A stretch of DNA of 11,222 nucleotides, taken from assembly GCA_023417985.1 (NCBI GenBank), contig JAEZDV010000008.1, positions 1 to 11,222 of the forward strand, in the 5' to 3' direction. The stretch comes from Actinomycetes bacterium (GTDB taxonomy: Bacteria > Actinomycetota > Actinomycetes > Mycobacteriales > Mycobacteriaceae). The notes below the pieces were generated by a model that saw only the letters and a program-made list of their open reading frames with translations, searched no databases and was not told where the DNA came from. The translations under genes and the position numbers were made by a program. Below are positions 1 through 5,931 of this stretch, piece by piece (positions within the stretch are counted from its first letter, which is position 1; the number at the start of each line of letters is the position of its first letter).

Positions 1-44
1 TGCGGAACACTTCTCGCTCGGGTTCGGGACGGGAGAACTGGGCC

Positions 45-92
45 CGACGAAGGCGGCCCGGGCGGGGTACATGTCCCGAGCCGCCTTCGTCG
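45..92. terminator. Strong hairpin after the ferredoxin reductase gene
   Basis: CGACGAAGGCGGC (45-57) is perfectly complementary to GCCGCCTTCGTCG (80-92), a 13-bp stem. Partial extra pairing lies inside it (59-62 with 75-78). It begins 7 bases beyond the reductase stop codon at 100-102 on the minus strand. No T-run follows on either side, which is common for actinobacterial terminators. It probably ends the minus-strand P450 operon. It could also serve a convergent gene left of the window. Confidence 0.7.
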
Positions 93-99
93 CATCACT

Positions 100-1380
100 T
101 CATGCCGATCGAACGACGCCCAGCAGCTTCTTCAACGGTACCGTCTTGTCCGAGAACAACTCTCGGGAGGGTCGGGAGCCCCGCAGCAGCGCCGACCGCA
201 GCGCCACGAAGTCGGCGGGCGCGTTGACACACTCCGCGGCGAGCAATCGGTCGTCCTCGAAATAGAGCGCGACACGGCGACGCGGCTTGCTCGGGTCGGT
301 ACGGACCACCACCTCCGTGTGTCCGTCGATTCTTCCGGCGATCTGCAGTTTCCACGATCCCTGGTCGGACCAGAACCACGGCACGGGCCGGGCGGGTGCC
401 TCGCGACCGAGCAGCGTGGCGGCTGCCCTGTCGGCCTGCACGGTCGCGTTGTCGACGGATTCCAGACGCACCCGCGCTCCCTCGTTCGTCTCCTGCACGG
501 TGCAGTCACCGATGGCGAGGATGTGCCCGTCCGACGTCGCGCAACGTTCGTCCACCACGACGCCAGTCTCACAGGCGAGGCCGAGCTGCTCGGCAAGTTC
601 GGTGCGTGGTTCCGCACCGACACCCACGAGCACTGTCGCTGCGGCAATCTCACGGCCGTCGTCGAGACGGACCGCACGTACCCGATCGCCGTCGAGGGCG
701 ATCTCGGCGGGTTTCGCATCCAGGATGACGTCGACTCCCATCTCCCGGTGCGCCGCGAGCAGGAACTCGGCCGTTCCTGCTCCGACAGCACGACCCAACA
801 ACTGCCGGCCCGCCTCCACGACCGTGACAGCAACATCCAGTCCCCGGAGTGTGGCGGCGACCTCGAGTCCGACGAAACCACCTCCGATGATCACCACCGG
901 TCCGGCAGCAACACGTTCCGCCAGCCGGCGTGCATGGCCGAGTTCACGCAGCACCAGGACATCCGGATGATCGGAACCCGGAATGTCCAATCGCCGGGCC
1001 CGAGCGCCGGTGGCGAGTACGAGTCGATCGAACGTGCGGGTCTCGACGGACCCATCGGATTGCTCCAGACACAGAGCAACCCCGGTGCCGTCACGCTCGA
1101 TTCGGCGGACCGCCGTGCCCAGCAGCACTTCGATATCGTTGTCCGAGTAGTGATCCGCGGCGCGCAGCACCAGTTGATCCGGTGTCGCGTCCCCCTTCAG
1201 CCACGCCTTCGACAGCGGAGGCCTCTGGTAGGGCGGATGCACTTCGTCGCCGACCAACGTCAGAGTCCCGGTGTACCCGTCGAGTCTGAGCCGATCGGCC
1301 AGTTGCACCGCCGCGTGCGAGGCGCCGACGACCACCACACTGCGTGGCAGTCCGCCGGCGCCTTCCACGTGTCCGGTCAT
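100..1380 (-). CDS. FAD-dependent NAD(P)H:ferredoxin reductase of the P450 system
   Basis: This flavoprotein should pass electrons from NAD(P)H through FAD to the ferredoxin encoded just upstream, as putidaredoxin reductase does for P450cam. Numbered from an ATG at 1395 (431 aa), the FAD-binding Rossmann motif GASHAA is at 24-29, the NAD(P)-binding motif GGGFVG at 171-176, the second FAD motif AIGDC at 294-298, and the C-terminal reductase domain starts near PWFWSDQGSWKL at 339-350. Length is normal for the family. I chose the ATG at 1380 (426 aa) because it follows the ferredoxin stop as TGAGATG and has an AGCAGG sequence 6 bases upstream. The ATG at 1395 lacks a visible ribosome site and would overlap the ferredoxin gene by 14 bases. 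It is the last gene of the operon. The family is secure; the start and the choice of NADH or NADPH are not. Confidence 0.93.
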   Translation of the reverse strand: MTGHVEGAGGLPRSVVVVGASHAAVQLADRLRLDGYTGTLTLVGDEVHPPYQRPPLSKAWLKGDATPDQLVLRAADHYSDNDIEVLLGTAVRRIERDGTGVALCLEQSDGSVETRTFDRLVLATGARARRLDIPGSDHPDVLVLRELGHARRLAERVAAGPVVIIGGGFVGLEVAATLRGLDVAVTVVEAGRQLLGRAVGAGTAEFLLAAHREMGVDVILDAKPAEIALDGDRVRAVRLDDGREIAAATVLVGVGAEPRTELAEQLGLACETGVVVDERCATSDGHILAIGDCTVQETNEGARVRLESVDNATVQADRAAATLLGREAPARPVPWFWSDQGSWKLQIAGRIDGHTEVVVRTDPSKPRRRVALYFEDDRLLAAECVNAPADFVALRSALLRGSRPSRELFSDKTVPLKKLLGVVRSA

Positions 1381-1381
1381 C

Positions 1382-1702
1382 TCACGCCTGCTCATCCGGG
1401 ATCGTCACGTGCAGATCGACACCTTCGCGGAGAATCAGCTGGCACGACAGTCGCGACGAGTCCTCGCGATCGCTGGCGGTGCAGTCCAGCATGTCGTCCT
1501 CGTCCTCCGAAGGGGCCTCGAAAAGCTGCTGGTCCTCCGCGGCGAGGTAGACATGGCAGGTCGCGCACGAGAGCGATCCACCGCACTGCCCCACAATTCC
1601 GCCCACCCCGTTACGGACGGCAGTCGACATCACGGAATCGCCGGCCACACCGTCGATCACGCGTTCTGTTCCGTCGGGCTGGACATAGAAGACTTTGGGC
1701 AT
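1382..1702 (-). CDS. [2Fe-2S] ferredoxin, adrenodoxin/putidaredoxin type
   Basis: This 106-aa soluble electron carrier should link the downstream reductase to the upstream P450. Cys40, Cys46 and Cys49 (CGGSLSCATC) plus Cys87 (LSCQL) give the C-x5-C-x2-C...C cluster pattern of vertebrate-type ferredoxins. The acidic stretch EDEDD at 66-70, before the last ligand, matches the face this family uses to dock its partners. An extra cysteine at 74 is not expected to bind the cluster. The ATG at 1702 has AGGGA 6 bases upstream. That site overlaps the TAG stop of the P450 gene, so P450 and ferredoxin are separated by only 9 bases and are probably translated from one message. The [2Fe-2S] type is unusual only in that many actinobacterial P450s use small [3Fe-4S] ferredoxins. 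This makes the operon a camphor-type three-component system. Confidence 0.96.
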   Translation of the reverse strand: MPKVFYVQPDGTERVIDGVAGDSVMSTAVRNGVGGIVGQCGGSLSCATCHVYLAAEDQQLFEAPSEDEDDMLDCTASDREDSSRLSCQLILREGVDLHVTIPDEQA

Positions 1703-1711
1703 GTCGAATCC

Positions 1712-2962
1712 CTACCAGGTGACCGGGAGATCGGTGATGGGCTGCGTGAGGTTGTCGTCGTCCACCACTGCCTCACCCGCGAGCCTGAGATCCGGCAATC
1801 TCTTGAACAATTCGCTGATCGCCACCTGCATCTCCATCCGTGCCAGTGGCGCTCCGAGGCAGTGATGCAAGCCGTAACTCAGCGTGAGATGAGGGTTGTC
1901 CTTCCGGCGTACATCGAAGGTACCCGGGTCCGTGACGGCAACCGCGTCGTGGTTGACCGAAGCCGGATCCACCAGTACCGCTTCGCCTTCGGCGATGACC
2001 TGGCCGTCGATCTCGACGTCTTCGGTGGCGACGAACGGGACCAGCCCGCCGCCTCCCGCGACTGTGTCGTAGATGGCCATGCGGCCGTTGCGGAGGACTT
2101 CCTCGACTGCCGTGGGGGCGACAGCGTCGACGTCCTCGAGAAGAACCGCCAGTTGCTCGGGGTTCTTCAGGAGCGACAGAACACCGGAGCAGATGAAGTT
2201 CGCCGTGTTGTCGAAACCAGCCACGATGAGGATCATCGCGATGGGAAGGATCTCCCCGTCGGTGAGCGAATCGTCCTTGTCCGGCGCGTTGGCCAGATCG
2301 CTGAGGAGGTCCTCCCGGGGATTCTGGCGCCGATCTTCGATCAGAGCACTCAGATACATGAAGAGTTCGGTCATGTTCTGCACGACCTCGTCTTCGGGCA
2401 TGTTCGCCACCGCGAGCGTGGCAGCGCTCCACTTCTGGAATTTCGGACGATCCTCCGGCGGAACGCCCAGAAGGTTCGACAGCATCTGGATCGGCAAAGC
2501 CACGGCGTAATCGCTGACCAGATTCGCCGAGTTGCCCTTGGCCACCATGTCGTCGATGAGCTCATTCGCGAATTCGACCGCCGATTCGCGCATGGCGCGC
2601 ACTCGCTTCGGGGAGATCGACTTCTGAACGAGTTTGCGCAGTTTGGTGTGGTGCGGCGGATCCTCGAACTGGATCGTGGACTTCAGGAAGTCCGGGAACT
2701 CGACGAAATAGGGCACGGCCCGCTCACCGGTCCGGAAGGGCTTCCGGACGAAGCGAGGGTCGCTGAGCATGTCGCGGGCTGCGGCGTTCCGGTGGATGAC
2801 CCAGACATCGCCGCCGATCGGCATCGTCATCTTGGTCATGGGTCGCTCGGCCGAGATGGCCACGTACCGCTGGACGGCGTCCTGTGGGGGGACGGCCGCG
2901 AACGGGTAGGAAGTGTCGACCACCTGGTCGGTGGAAGTCGTGGAAGTTTCCGTTGAACTCAC
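1712..2962 (-). CDS. Cytochrome P450 monooxygenase with atypical active-site residues
   Basis: This soluble bacterial class I P450 (416 aa) should insert one oxygen atom into a small substrate, with electrons from the adjacent ferredoxin and reductase. The heme-thiolate cysteine is Cys368 in LSYGLHHCLGAPLARME. The K-helix ExxR is E288-R291, the I-helix motif is AGFDNT at 248-253, and the C-helix segment is HHTKLRK at 104-110. Three departures are visible. The I-helix Thr of the acid-alcohol pair is Asn252. The FG that normally opens the heme loop is Leu361-Ser362. The Arg usually preceding VATED, which holds a heme propionate, is Phe310. A Gly-rich AGGGG lies at 302-306. The GTG start has AGGAG (complement of 2970-2974) 7 bases upstream. 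The SDR gene lies 41 bases upstream and the ferredoxin 9 bases downstream. Substrate is unknown. Context suggests a terpenoid or cyclic ether, by analogy only. Confidence 0.95.
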   Translation of the reverse strand: MSSTETSTTSTDQVVDTSYPFAAVPPQDAVQRYVAISAERPMTKMTMPIGGDVWVIHRNAAARDMLSDPRFVRKPFRTGERAVPYFVEFPDFLKSTIQFEDPPHHTKLRKLVQKSISPKRVRAMRESAVEFANELIDDMVAKGNSANLVSDYAVALPIQMLSNLLGVPPEDRPKFQKWSAATLAVANMPEDEVVQNMTELFMYLSALIEDRRQNPREDLLSDLANAPDKDDSLTDGEILPIAMILIVAGFDNTANFICSGVLSLLKNPEQLAVLLEDVDAVAPTAVEEVLRNGRMAIYDTVAGGGGLVPFVATEDVEIDGQVIAEGEAVLVDPASVNHDAVAVTDPGTFDVRRKDNPHLTLSYGLHHCLGAPLARMEMQVAISELFKRLPDLRLAGEAVVDDDNLTQPITDLPVTW

Positions 2963-3003
2963 TGTAATTCTCCTGGTGCTGAACCGATGTCGGGAGATTC
3001 CGC

Positions 3004-3909
3004 TCAGGACGAGGCGGGAACCTCGAGGGGGGCGACGACCTGCGGCACAGCGTCGGCGGTGATCGCCATGATTTCCTCGAAACGCTCGGCCACGGTGTCG
3101 ACCGTCAGCGCAGGGTCGTGGATGCCCACCGTGTTGACCAGAGCGAGTCGATTGACGATGCCTCCGGCCACGTTGAACACCTCACCGGTGACGGCACAGT
3201 CCGGATGGACCAGGTACGCAGCGACCGGGGCAACGTGCTCGGGGCGCAACTGCGTGCGCATGTACTCCATCACCTCGGGCGACAGAGTGTCCGCAGACGC
3301 CTCGGCCATGCGGGTTCCCGCACCGGGAGCGATCGCGTTGACCTTCACTCCCGCTGCCAGGCCCTCGACCGCCAGGTTGCGGGTCAGGCCGAACAGCGCA
3401 CCCTTCGATCCACCGTAATGCGACATGTCCGGATTACCGAGCATCGCCTGGGAAATGGTGTTGACCACGCGGCCGGCCGGCGACTTCAGCAGGTGCGGCC
3501 ACGCCGCACGGCACAACCGGAGCGCACCGAAATAGTGAACGTCGAGATGACGCTGATACTCCTCGTAGGGAACCTCGTCGAAGGGCGCGGTGCGCACGAT
3601 CCCCGCATTGTTGATGACGGCGTCGAGCCGGCCGAATTCCGCCAGGGCGATGTCGACGAGGGCGTTGGCGCCTTCCTCCGTGGCGACGTCGGCGGCACAT
3701 GCGACGGCACGTCCACCCGCCGCGGTGATCGCCGCGACGACCTCCGCTGCCGGGTCGTCTCCGTCGACCCCGGATCCGTCGATGGAGGCACCGAGATCAC
3801 CGACGACTACGGCGGCGCCACGTGCAGCGAGCAGTTCGGCATGGGCGCGGCCGATTCCGCGACCTGCTCCGGTGATGACGACCACGCGGTCGTTGAATTC
3901 CAAAGTCAT
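3004..3909 (-). CDS. Short-chain dehydrogenase/reductase (MFE-2/17beta-HSD4-like)
   Basis: This 301-aa NAD(P)-dependent oxidoreductase probably oxidises the alcohol made by the downstream P450, as the CamD alcohol dehydrogenase does for camphor. Visible motifs are TGAGRGIG (13-20), GDLGAS (37-42), NNAG (100-103), catalytic Ser153 and Tyr165-x3-Lys169. Asp38 after the second strand favours NAD+. The GDLGASIDGSG loop, AAWPHL segment, VHYFG in place of the usual VNxxG, and the C-terminal tail FNVAGG...HDPALT resemble the hydroxyacyl-CoA dehydrogenase domain of multifunctional enzyme 2 and actinobacterial Hsd4-like proteins. The substrate may therefore be an acyl-CoA rather than a free alcohol. 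The ATG at 3909 is preceded by GAGGA with a 6-base gap. An upstream in-frame ATG at 4089 is rejected because it would read 145 bases into the SMP-30 gene and adds Arg-rich non-homologous sequence. Confidence 0.93.
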   Translation of the reverse strand: MTLEFNDRVVVITGAGRGIGRAHAELLAARGAAVVVGDLGASIDGSGVDGDDPAAEVVAAITAAGGRAVACAADVATEEGANALVDIALAEFGRLDAVINNAGIVRTAPFDEVPYEEYQRHLDVHYFGALRLCRAAWPHLLKSPAGRVVNTISQAMLGNPDMSHYGGSKGALFGLTRNLAVEGLAAGVKVNAIAPGAGTRMAEASADTLSPEVMEYMRTQLRPEHVAPVAAYLVHPDCAVTGEVFNVAGGIVNRLALVNTVGIHDPALTVDTVAERFEEIMAITADAVPQVVAPLEVPASS

Positions 3910-3944
3910 GACTTGTCCTCGAATGTGGTGGGAAGTGATCGGGG

Positions 3945-4892
3945 TCAGGGACGGGTTTCGCCGCCGCCTACGGAAACGTCGGCAACCCAGATGGTTCCCA
4001 GCGCTTCTCGTGCGGACTTCTCGAAATCGAAGACCTCGACGCCCACCGTCATGTACAGCGTGGTGCGGTCGGGACCACCGAGCAGGCACGCGGAGGCGAC
4101 GCCGTTCTCGAGCGGGACCGGAACGGCGTCCGTCATGCCGTCCTCGGTGAAACGGGCCACGTAACCGCTACCGGGCATCGCCGCCCACACGCCGCCCTCG
4201 GCGTCGAGTCCGATCCCGTCGGGAAGGAACGGGCAGGTCGCGAAGAGGCGGGGGTTGGACAGCGAACCGTCCTCTGCACGATCGATGACGGTGATCTTCT
4301 GCGCCATCACCTCGGCAGTGAAGACCTTCGTTCCGTCAGCGCTGATTGCAATGCCGTTGGCGCACAAAAGCGGACCGACCCCATCCGCTGCGGAGGCGGA
4401 TCCGTCGGGTTCGACGACGATGATCGGCGACGGCACCGGCTCCTCACCTCCGAAAAGGTTGAACCCGAGCTGCGTCACGTAGAGACGGCCGTCCGCATCG
4501 ACGACCATGTCGTTGATCGCCGCAGGAGAGAAGGCCGAAACGTCGGCGAAGACTTCGAGATCGTCCGGTCCGTTTCCACCGTGCACCAGGACCAGCTTCT
4601 CGTGCATGGAGGTGACCACGAGTCGTCCGTCCGGGAGCCATCCGAAGCCACCCAGCACGATCGGCACGTCGGTCCCTGCACGACGGTCGGAAGCGTCCAC
4701 GACGACCGTCGCGTTGCCGTCGGCGTCGAGGGTTTTGAGTGTGGCGGTGTACATGTCGCTGAACCAGAGGGCACCGTCGTGCCAGCGCGGGCACTCGGGC
4801 CACGAGAACCCAGCCGCGATCTTGCGGGGTTCGACGATGCGCGCCTTCGCTTCTGCGACAGCGGCGGCGGTGTCGGCGACTACGTTGGTCAT
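3945..4892 (-). CDS. SMP-30/gluconolactonase/LRE family hydrolase
   Basis: This 315-aa six-bladed beta-propeller protein belongs to the SMP-30/gluconolactonase family, whose members hydrolyse lactones or phosphoesters with one divalent metal. Candidate metal ligands lie in the expected family contexts: Glu33 (WPECPRW), Asn127 (AINDMVVDADGRLYVT), Asn179 (CANGIAISADG) and Asp225 (PDGIGLDAEGGVWAA). No signal peptide is seen, so it is probably cytoplasmic. The ATG at 4892 is preceded by GGAAGG with a 6-base gap. A longer in-frame ATG at 4949 would add 19 non-conserved residues. It appears to be the first gene of the operon, with the SDR 35 bases downstream. In a ring-cleavage pathway, a lactonase would open the lactone formed by Baeyer-Villiger oxidation of the SDR product. 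That oxygenase is not in the window, so this role is inferred. Confidence 0.92.
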   Translation of the reverse strand: MTNVVADTAAAVAEAKARIVEPRKIAAGFSWPECPRWHDGALWFSDMYTATLKTLDADGNATVVVDASDRRAGTDVPIVLGGFGWLPDGRLVVTSMHEKLVLVHGGNGPDDLEVFADVSAFSPAAINDMVVDADGRLYVTQLGFNLFGGEEPVPSPIIVVEPDGSASAADGVGPLLCANGIAISADGTKVFTAEVMAQKITVIDRAEDGSLSNPRLFATCPFLPDGIGLDAEGGVWAAMPGSGYVARFTEDGMTDAVPVPLENGVASACLLGGPDRTTLYMTVGVEVFDFEKSAREALGTIWVADVSVGGGETRP

Positions 4893-4974
4893 GTCTTGCC
4901 TTCCAGTGAGAGAGAGACCGGGCTCAGGTGTCCACGGTGGTTCTGCCAACGCGACGAGGACGACCCACCGGGGC

Positions 4975-4990
4975 CGTGAACTACGTCACA
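4975..4990. promoter_or_regulatory. Predicted CRP/GlxR-family binding site
   Basis: CGTGAACTACGTCACA matches the consensus TGTGA-N6-TCACA at nine of ten defined bases; read on the minus strand it is TGTGA-CGTAGT-TCACG. Proteins of this family (GlxR in Corynebacterium, CRP in Mycobacterium) bind this consensus. The site lies 82 bases upstream of the SMP-30 ATG, a sensible place for control of the P450 operon by cAMP/carbon status. Occupancy is inferred. Confidence 0.6.
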
Positions 4991-5003
4991 ACTGCGTTCA
5001 GGT

Positions 5004-5018
5004 GGGACCCTAGGTCCC
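5004..5018. promoter_or_regulatory. Inverted repeat GGGACC-CTA-GGTCCC, possible operator
   Basis: Perfect 6-bp arms with a 3-base spacer lie 14 bases beyond the CRP-type site and 111 bases upstream of the SMP-30 start. The short spacer makes a transcription terminator unlikely and a dimeric-regulator operator possible. I see no second copy in the window. Confidence 0.35.
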
Positions 5019-5368
5019 GGAAAATTGCCTGTACCGGGTGCATCCCGCTGAGCGGTCAGCTTCCTTTTGGGTGCGTTCGAAGCACACTCTTCATCTGCCT
5101 GGCGACGAGATTCGTCGTCCACCGGGGATGCCACCCGACTGCGGGCACGGAACTGACCGAGTCGGCTCCCGTGCCGTGAAGACTGCCCCGAGATCGCTCT
5201 CGGCTCCTCGCTCCGCGAGCAACACTGCGTACGCGCACTTCGGACCGTCACCGGCACCCTCGACGGCAACGCCGCCGTCGAATCTCGTCTCCGGGACGTG
5301 CCTTCTCTTTCAGCCGGATCAGAGTCCAGGACAATGCTCGAAACATGCTGATTCGCAAACGCAACGAA

Positions 5369-5382
5369 CCACTGAGTGGAAC
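5369..5382. promoter_or_regulatory. Operator-like inverted repeat, copy 1 (CCACTGAGTGGAAC)
   Basis: The palindrome CCACT-G-AGTGG (5369-5379) plus AAC lies 83 bases upstream of the VOC start. The same half-sites, spacing and AAC tail recur at 7460-7473 upstream of the ABC binding-protein gene. Two matching palindromes in the only two divergent intergenic regions suggest binding sites for one dimeric regulator that is not encoded here. Confidence 0.45.
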
Positions 5383-5462
5383 TTCGACTTGTCGCGTGGA
5401 GTCACCCCCGGCGAAATACACACGAACATCCTCGAGTCACACGCGATCCGACAGGGAGATAC

Positions 5463-5855
5463 ATGGAGACGGGCACACGCTTCACTTTCACGAAGATATT
5501 CGTCGACGACATCGAAGCCGAATCCGACTTCTACGTTGCTGCTTTCGGCATGAAGGAGAAGAACCGGCTCACCGTCGGTCGAGGGAACGACGCCGTGGAG
5601 GAGATCATTCTCACCAGCGGTCGGGGCGACGACTCCTCACTGATCGTGTGGCGGTACGTCGAGCGACCTACTCCCCCGGTAGGAGAGTCCGTGCTCGGAT
5701 TCAACGTGACCGACATCGTCGCCACCGTGCATGCAGTCGAAGAGGCCGGCGGGACTGTCCACACACCTATCGAGAACATGCCCGACATCGGGTTCGCGGT
5801 GGCCTTCGTCAACGACCCCGAGGGGCACCTCATCGAGATCGCCCAGAATCTGTAG
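5463..5855 (+). CDS. Small VOC-superfamily (glyoxalase/dioxygenase-fold) protein
   Basis: This 130-aa protein has the paired beta-alpha-beta-beta-beta layout of the vicinal oxygen chelate superfamily: FTKIFVDDIEAESDFYVAAFGM at the start, LGFNVTDIVATVHAVEEAGG in the middle, and the closing FVNDPEGHLIEIAQNL. Glu125 near the C-terminus and Glu47 sit where metal ligands usually lie. The two N-strand His positions common in glyoxalase I and extradiol dioxygenases are not His here (about Thr10/Lys11 and Val77). It may therefore bind metal differently or act as an isomerase, epimerase-like or binding protein. The ATG at 5463 has AGGGAG 4 bases upstream. An in-frame ATG at 5376 falls inside the palindrome at 5369-5382 and adds non-homologous residues. 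It stands alone, divergent from the P450 operon and convergent with the dioxygenase-like gene. Family is likely; function is not known. Confidence 0.88.
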   Translation: METGTRFTFTKIFVDDIEAESDFYVAAFGMKEKNRLTVGRGNDAVEEIILTSGRGDDSSLIVWRYVERPTPPVGESVLGFNVTDIVATVHAVEEAGGTVHTPIENMPDIGFAVAFVNDPEGHLIEIAQNL

Positions 5856-5863
5856 ACAGGCGA

Positions 5864-5883
5864 GCCGCGGCGGGGTTCGCGGC
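5864..5883. terminator. Small GC-rich hairpin after the VOC stop
   Basis: GCCGCG (5864-5869) and CGCGGC (5878-5883) form a 6-bp stem with an 8-base loop. It starts 8 bases after the VOC stop and directly precedes the larger hairpin at 5888-5925. It may assist termination but is short enough to be chance in GC-rich DNA. Confidence 0.3.
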
Positions 5884-5887
5884 AGCC

Positions 5888-5925
5888 GCTCTTCCGTGCC
5901 CGGCGCGGTCCGGGCACGGAAGAGC
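5888..5925. terminator. Bidirectional terminator-like perfect 16-bp hairpin
   Basis: GCTCTTCCGTGCCCGG (5888-5903) and CCGGGCACGGAAGAGC (5910-5925) pair without mismatch around the 6-base loop CGCGGT. It sits between two convergent genes, 32 bases after the VOC stop and 6 bases after the stop of the minus-strand gene. No T-run follows on either strand. It is best read as a shared terminator for both genes. Confidence 0.8.
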
Positions 5926-5931
5926 AATCGC

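Larger units (their letters stand above)
4893..5462. other. Gene-free divergent region between SMP-30 operon and VOC gene
   Basis: I find no convincing gene in these 570 bases. The longest open frames give Arg/Ser/Pro-rich translations without domain features and with no sensible ribosome sites. The region must hold promoters for both divergent units. It contains a CRP/GlxR-type site (4975-4990), the inverted repeat GGGACC-CTA-GGTCCC (5004-5018), a CCAC-G-GTGG repeat (4932-4940), a small hairpin CCGAGA-TCGC-TCTCGG (5188-5203) and the operator-like repeat CCACTGAGTGGAAC (5369-5382). I could not assign a -10/-35 pair with confidence. Confidence 0.7.

Noticed and set aside
319..1722. Long plus-strand open frame (467 codons) opposite the ferredoxin reductase
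   Set aside because: It is the antisense shadow of the reductase and ferredoxin genes. Its translation is Arg/His-rich with no domain, while the minus-strand frames carry clear cofactor motifs.
1271..2956. Plus-strand open frame of 561 codons opposite the P450
   Set aside because: It is antisense to the ferredoxin and P450. High-GC codon bias keeps the opposite frame open, and no family features are seen.
5188..5219. Adjacent small inverted repeats (CCGAGA-TCGC-TCTCGG and CTCG-N5-CGAG) as an attenuator or riboswitch
   Set aside because: The stems are short, there is no conserved riboswitch core or T-run, and such repeats are frequent by chance at this GC content.
4889..5269. Minus-strand open frame (126 codons) in the intergenic region
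   Set aside because: The translation is low-complexity Arg/Ser/Pro, has no good ribosome site, and ends just inside the SMP-30 start while covering the CRP-type site.
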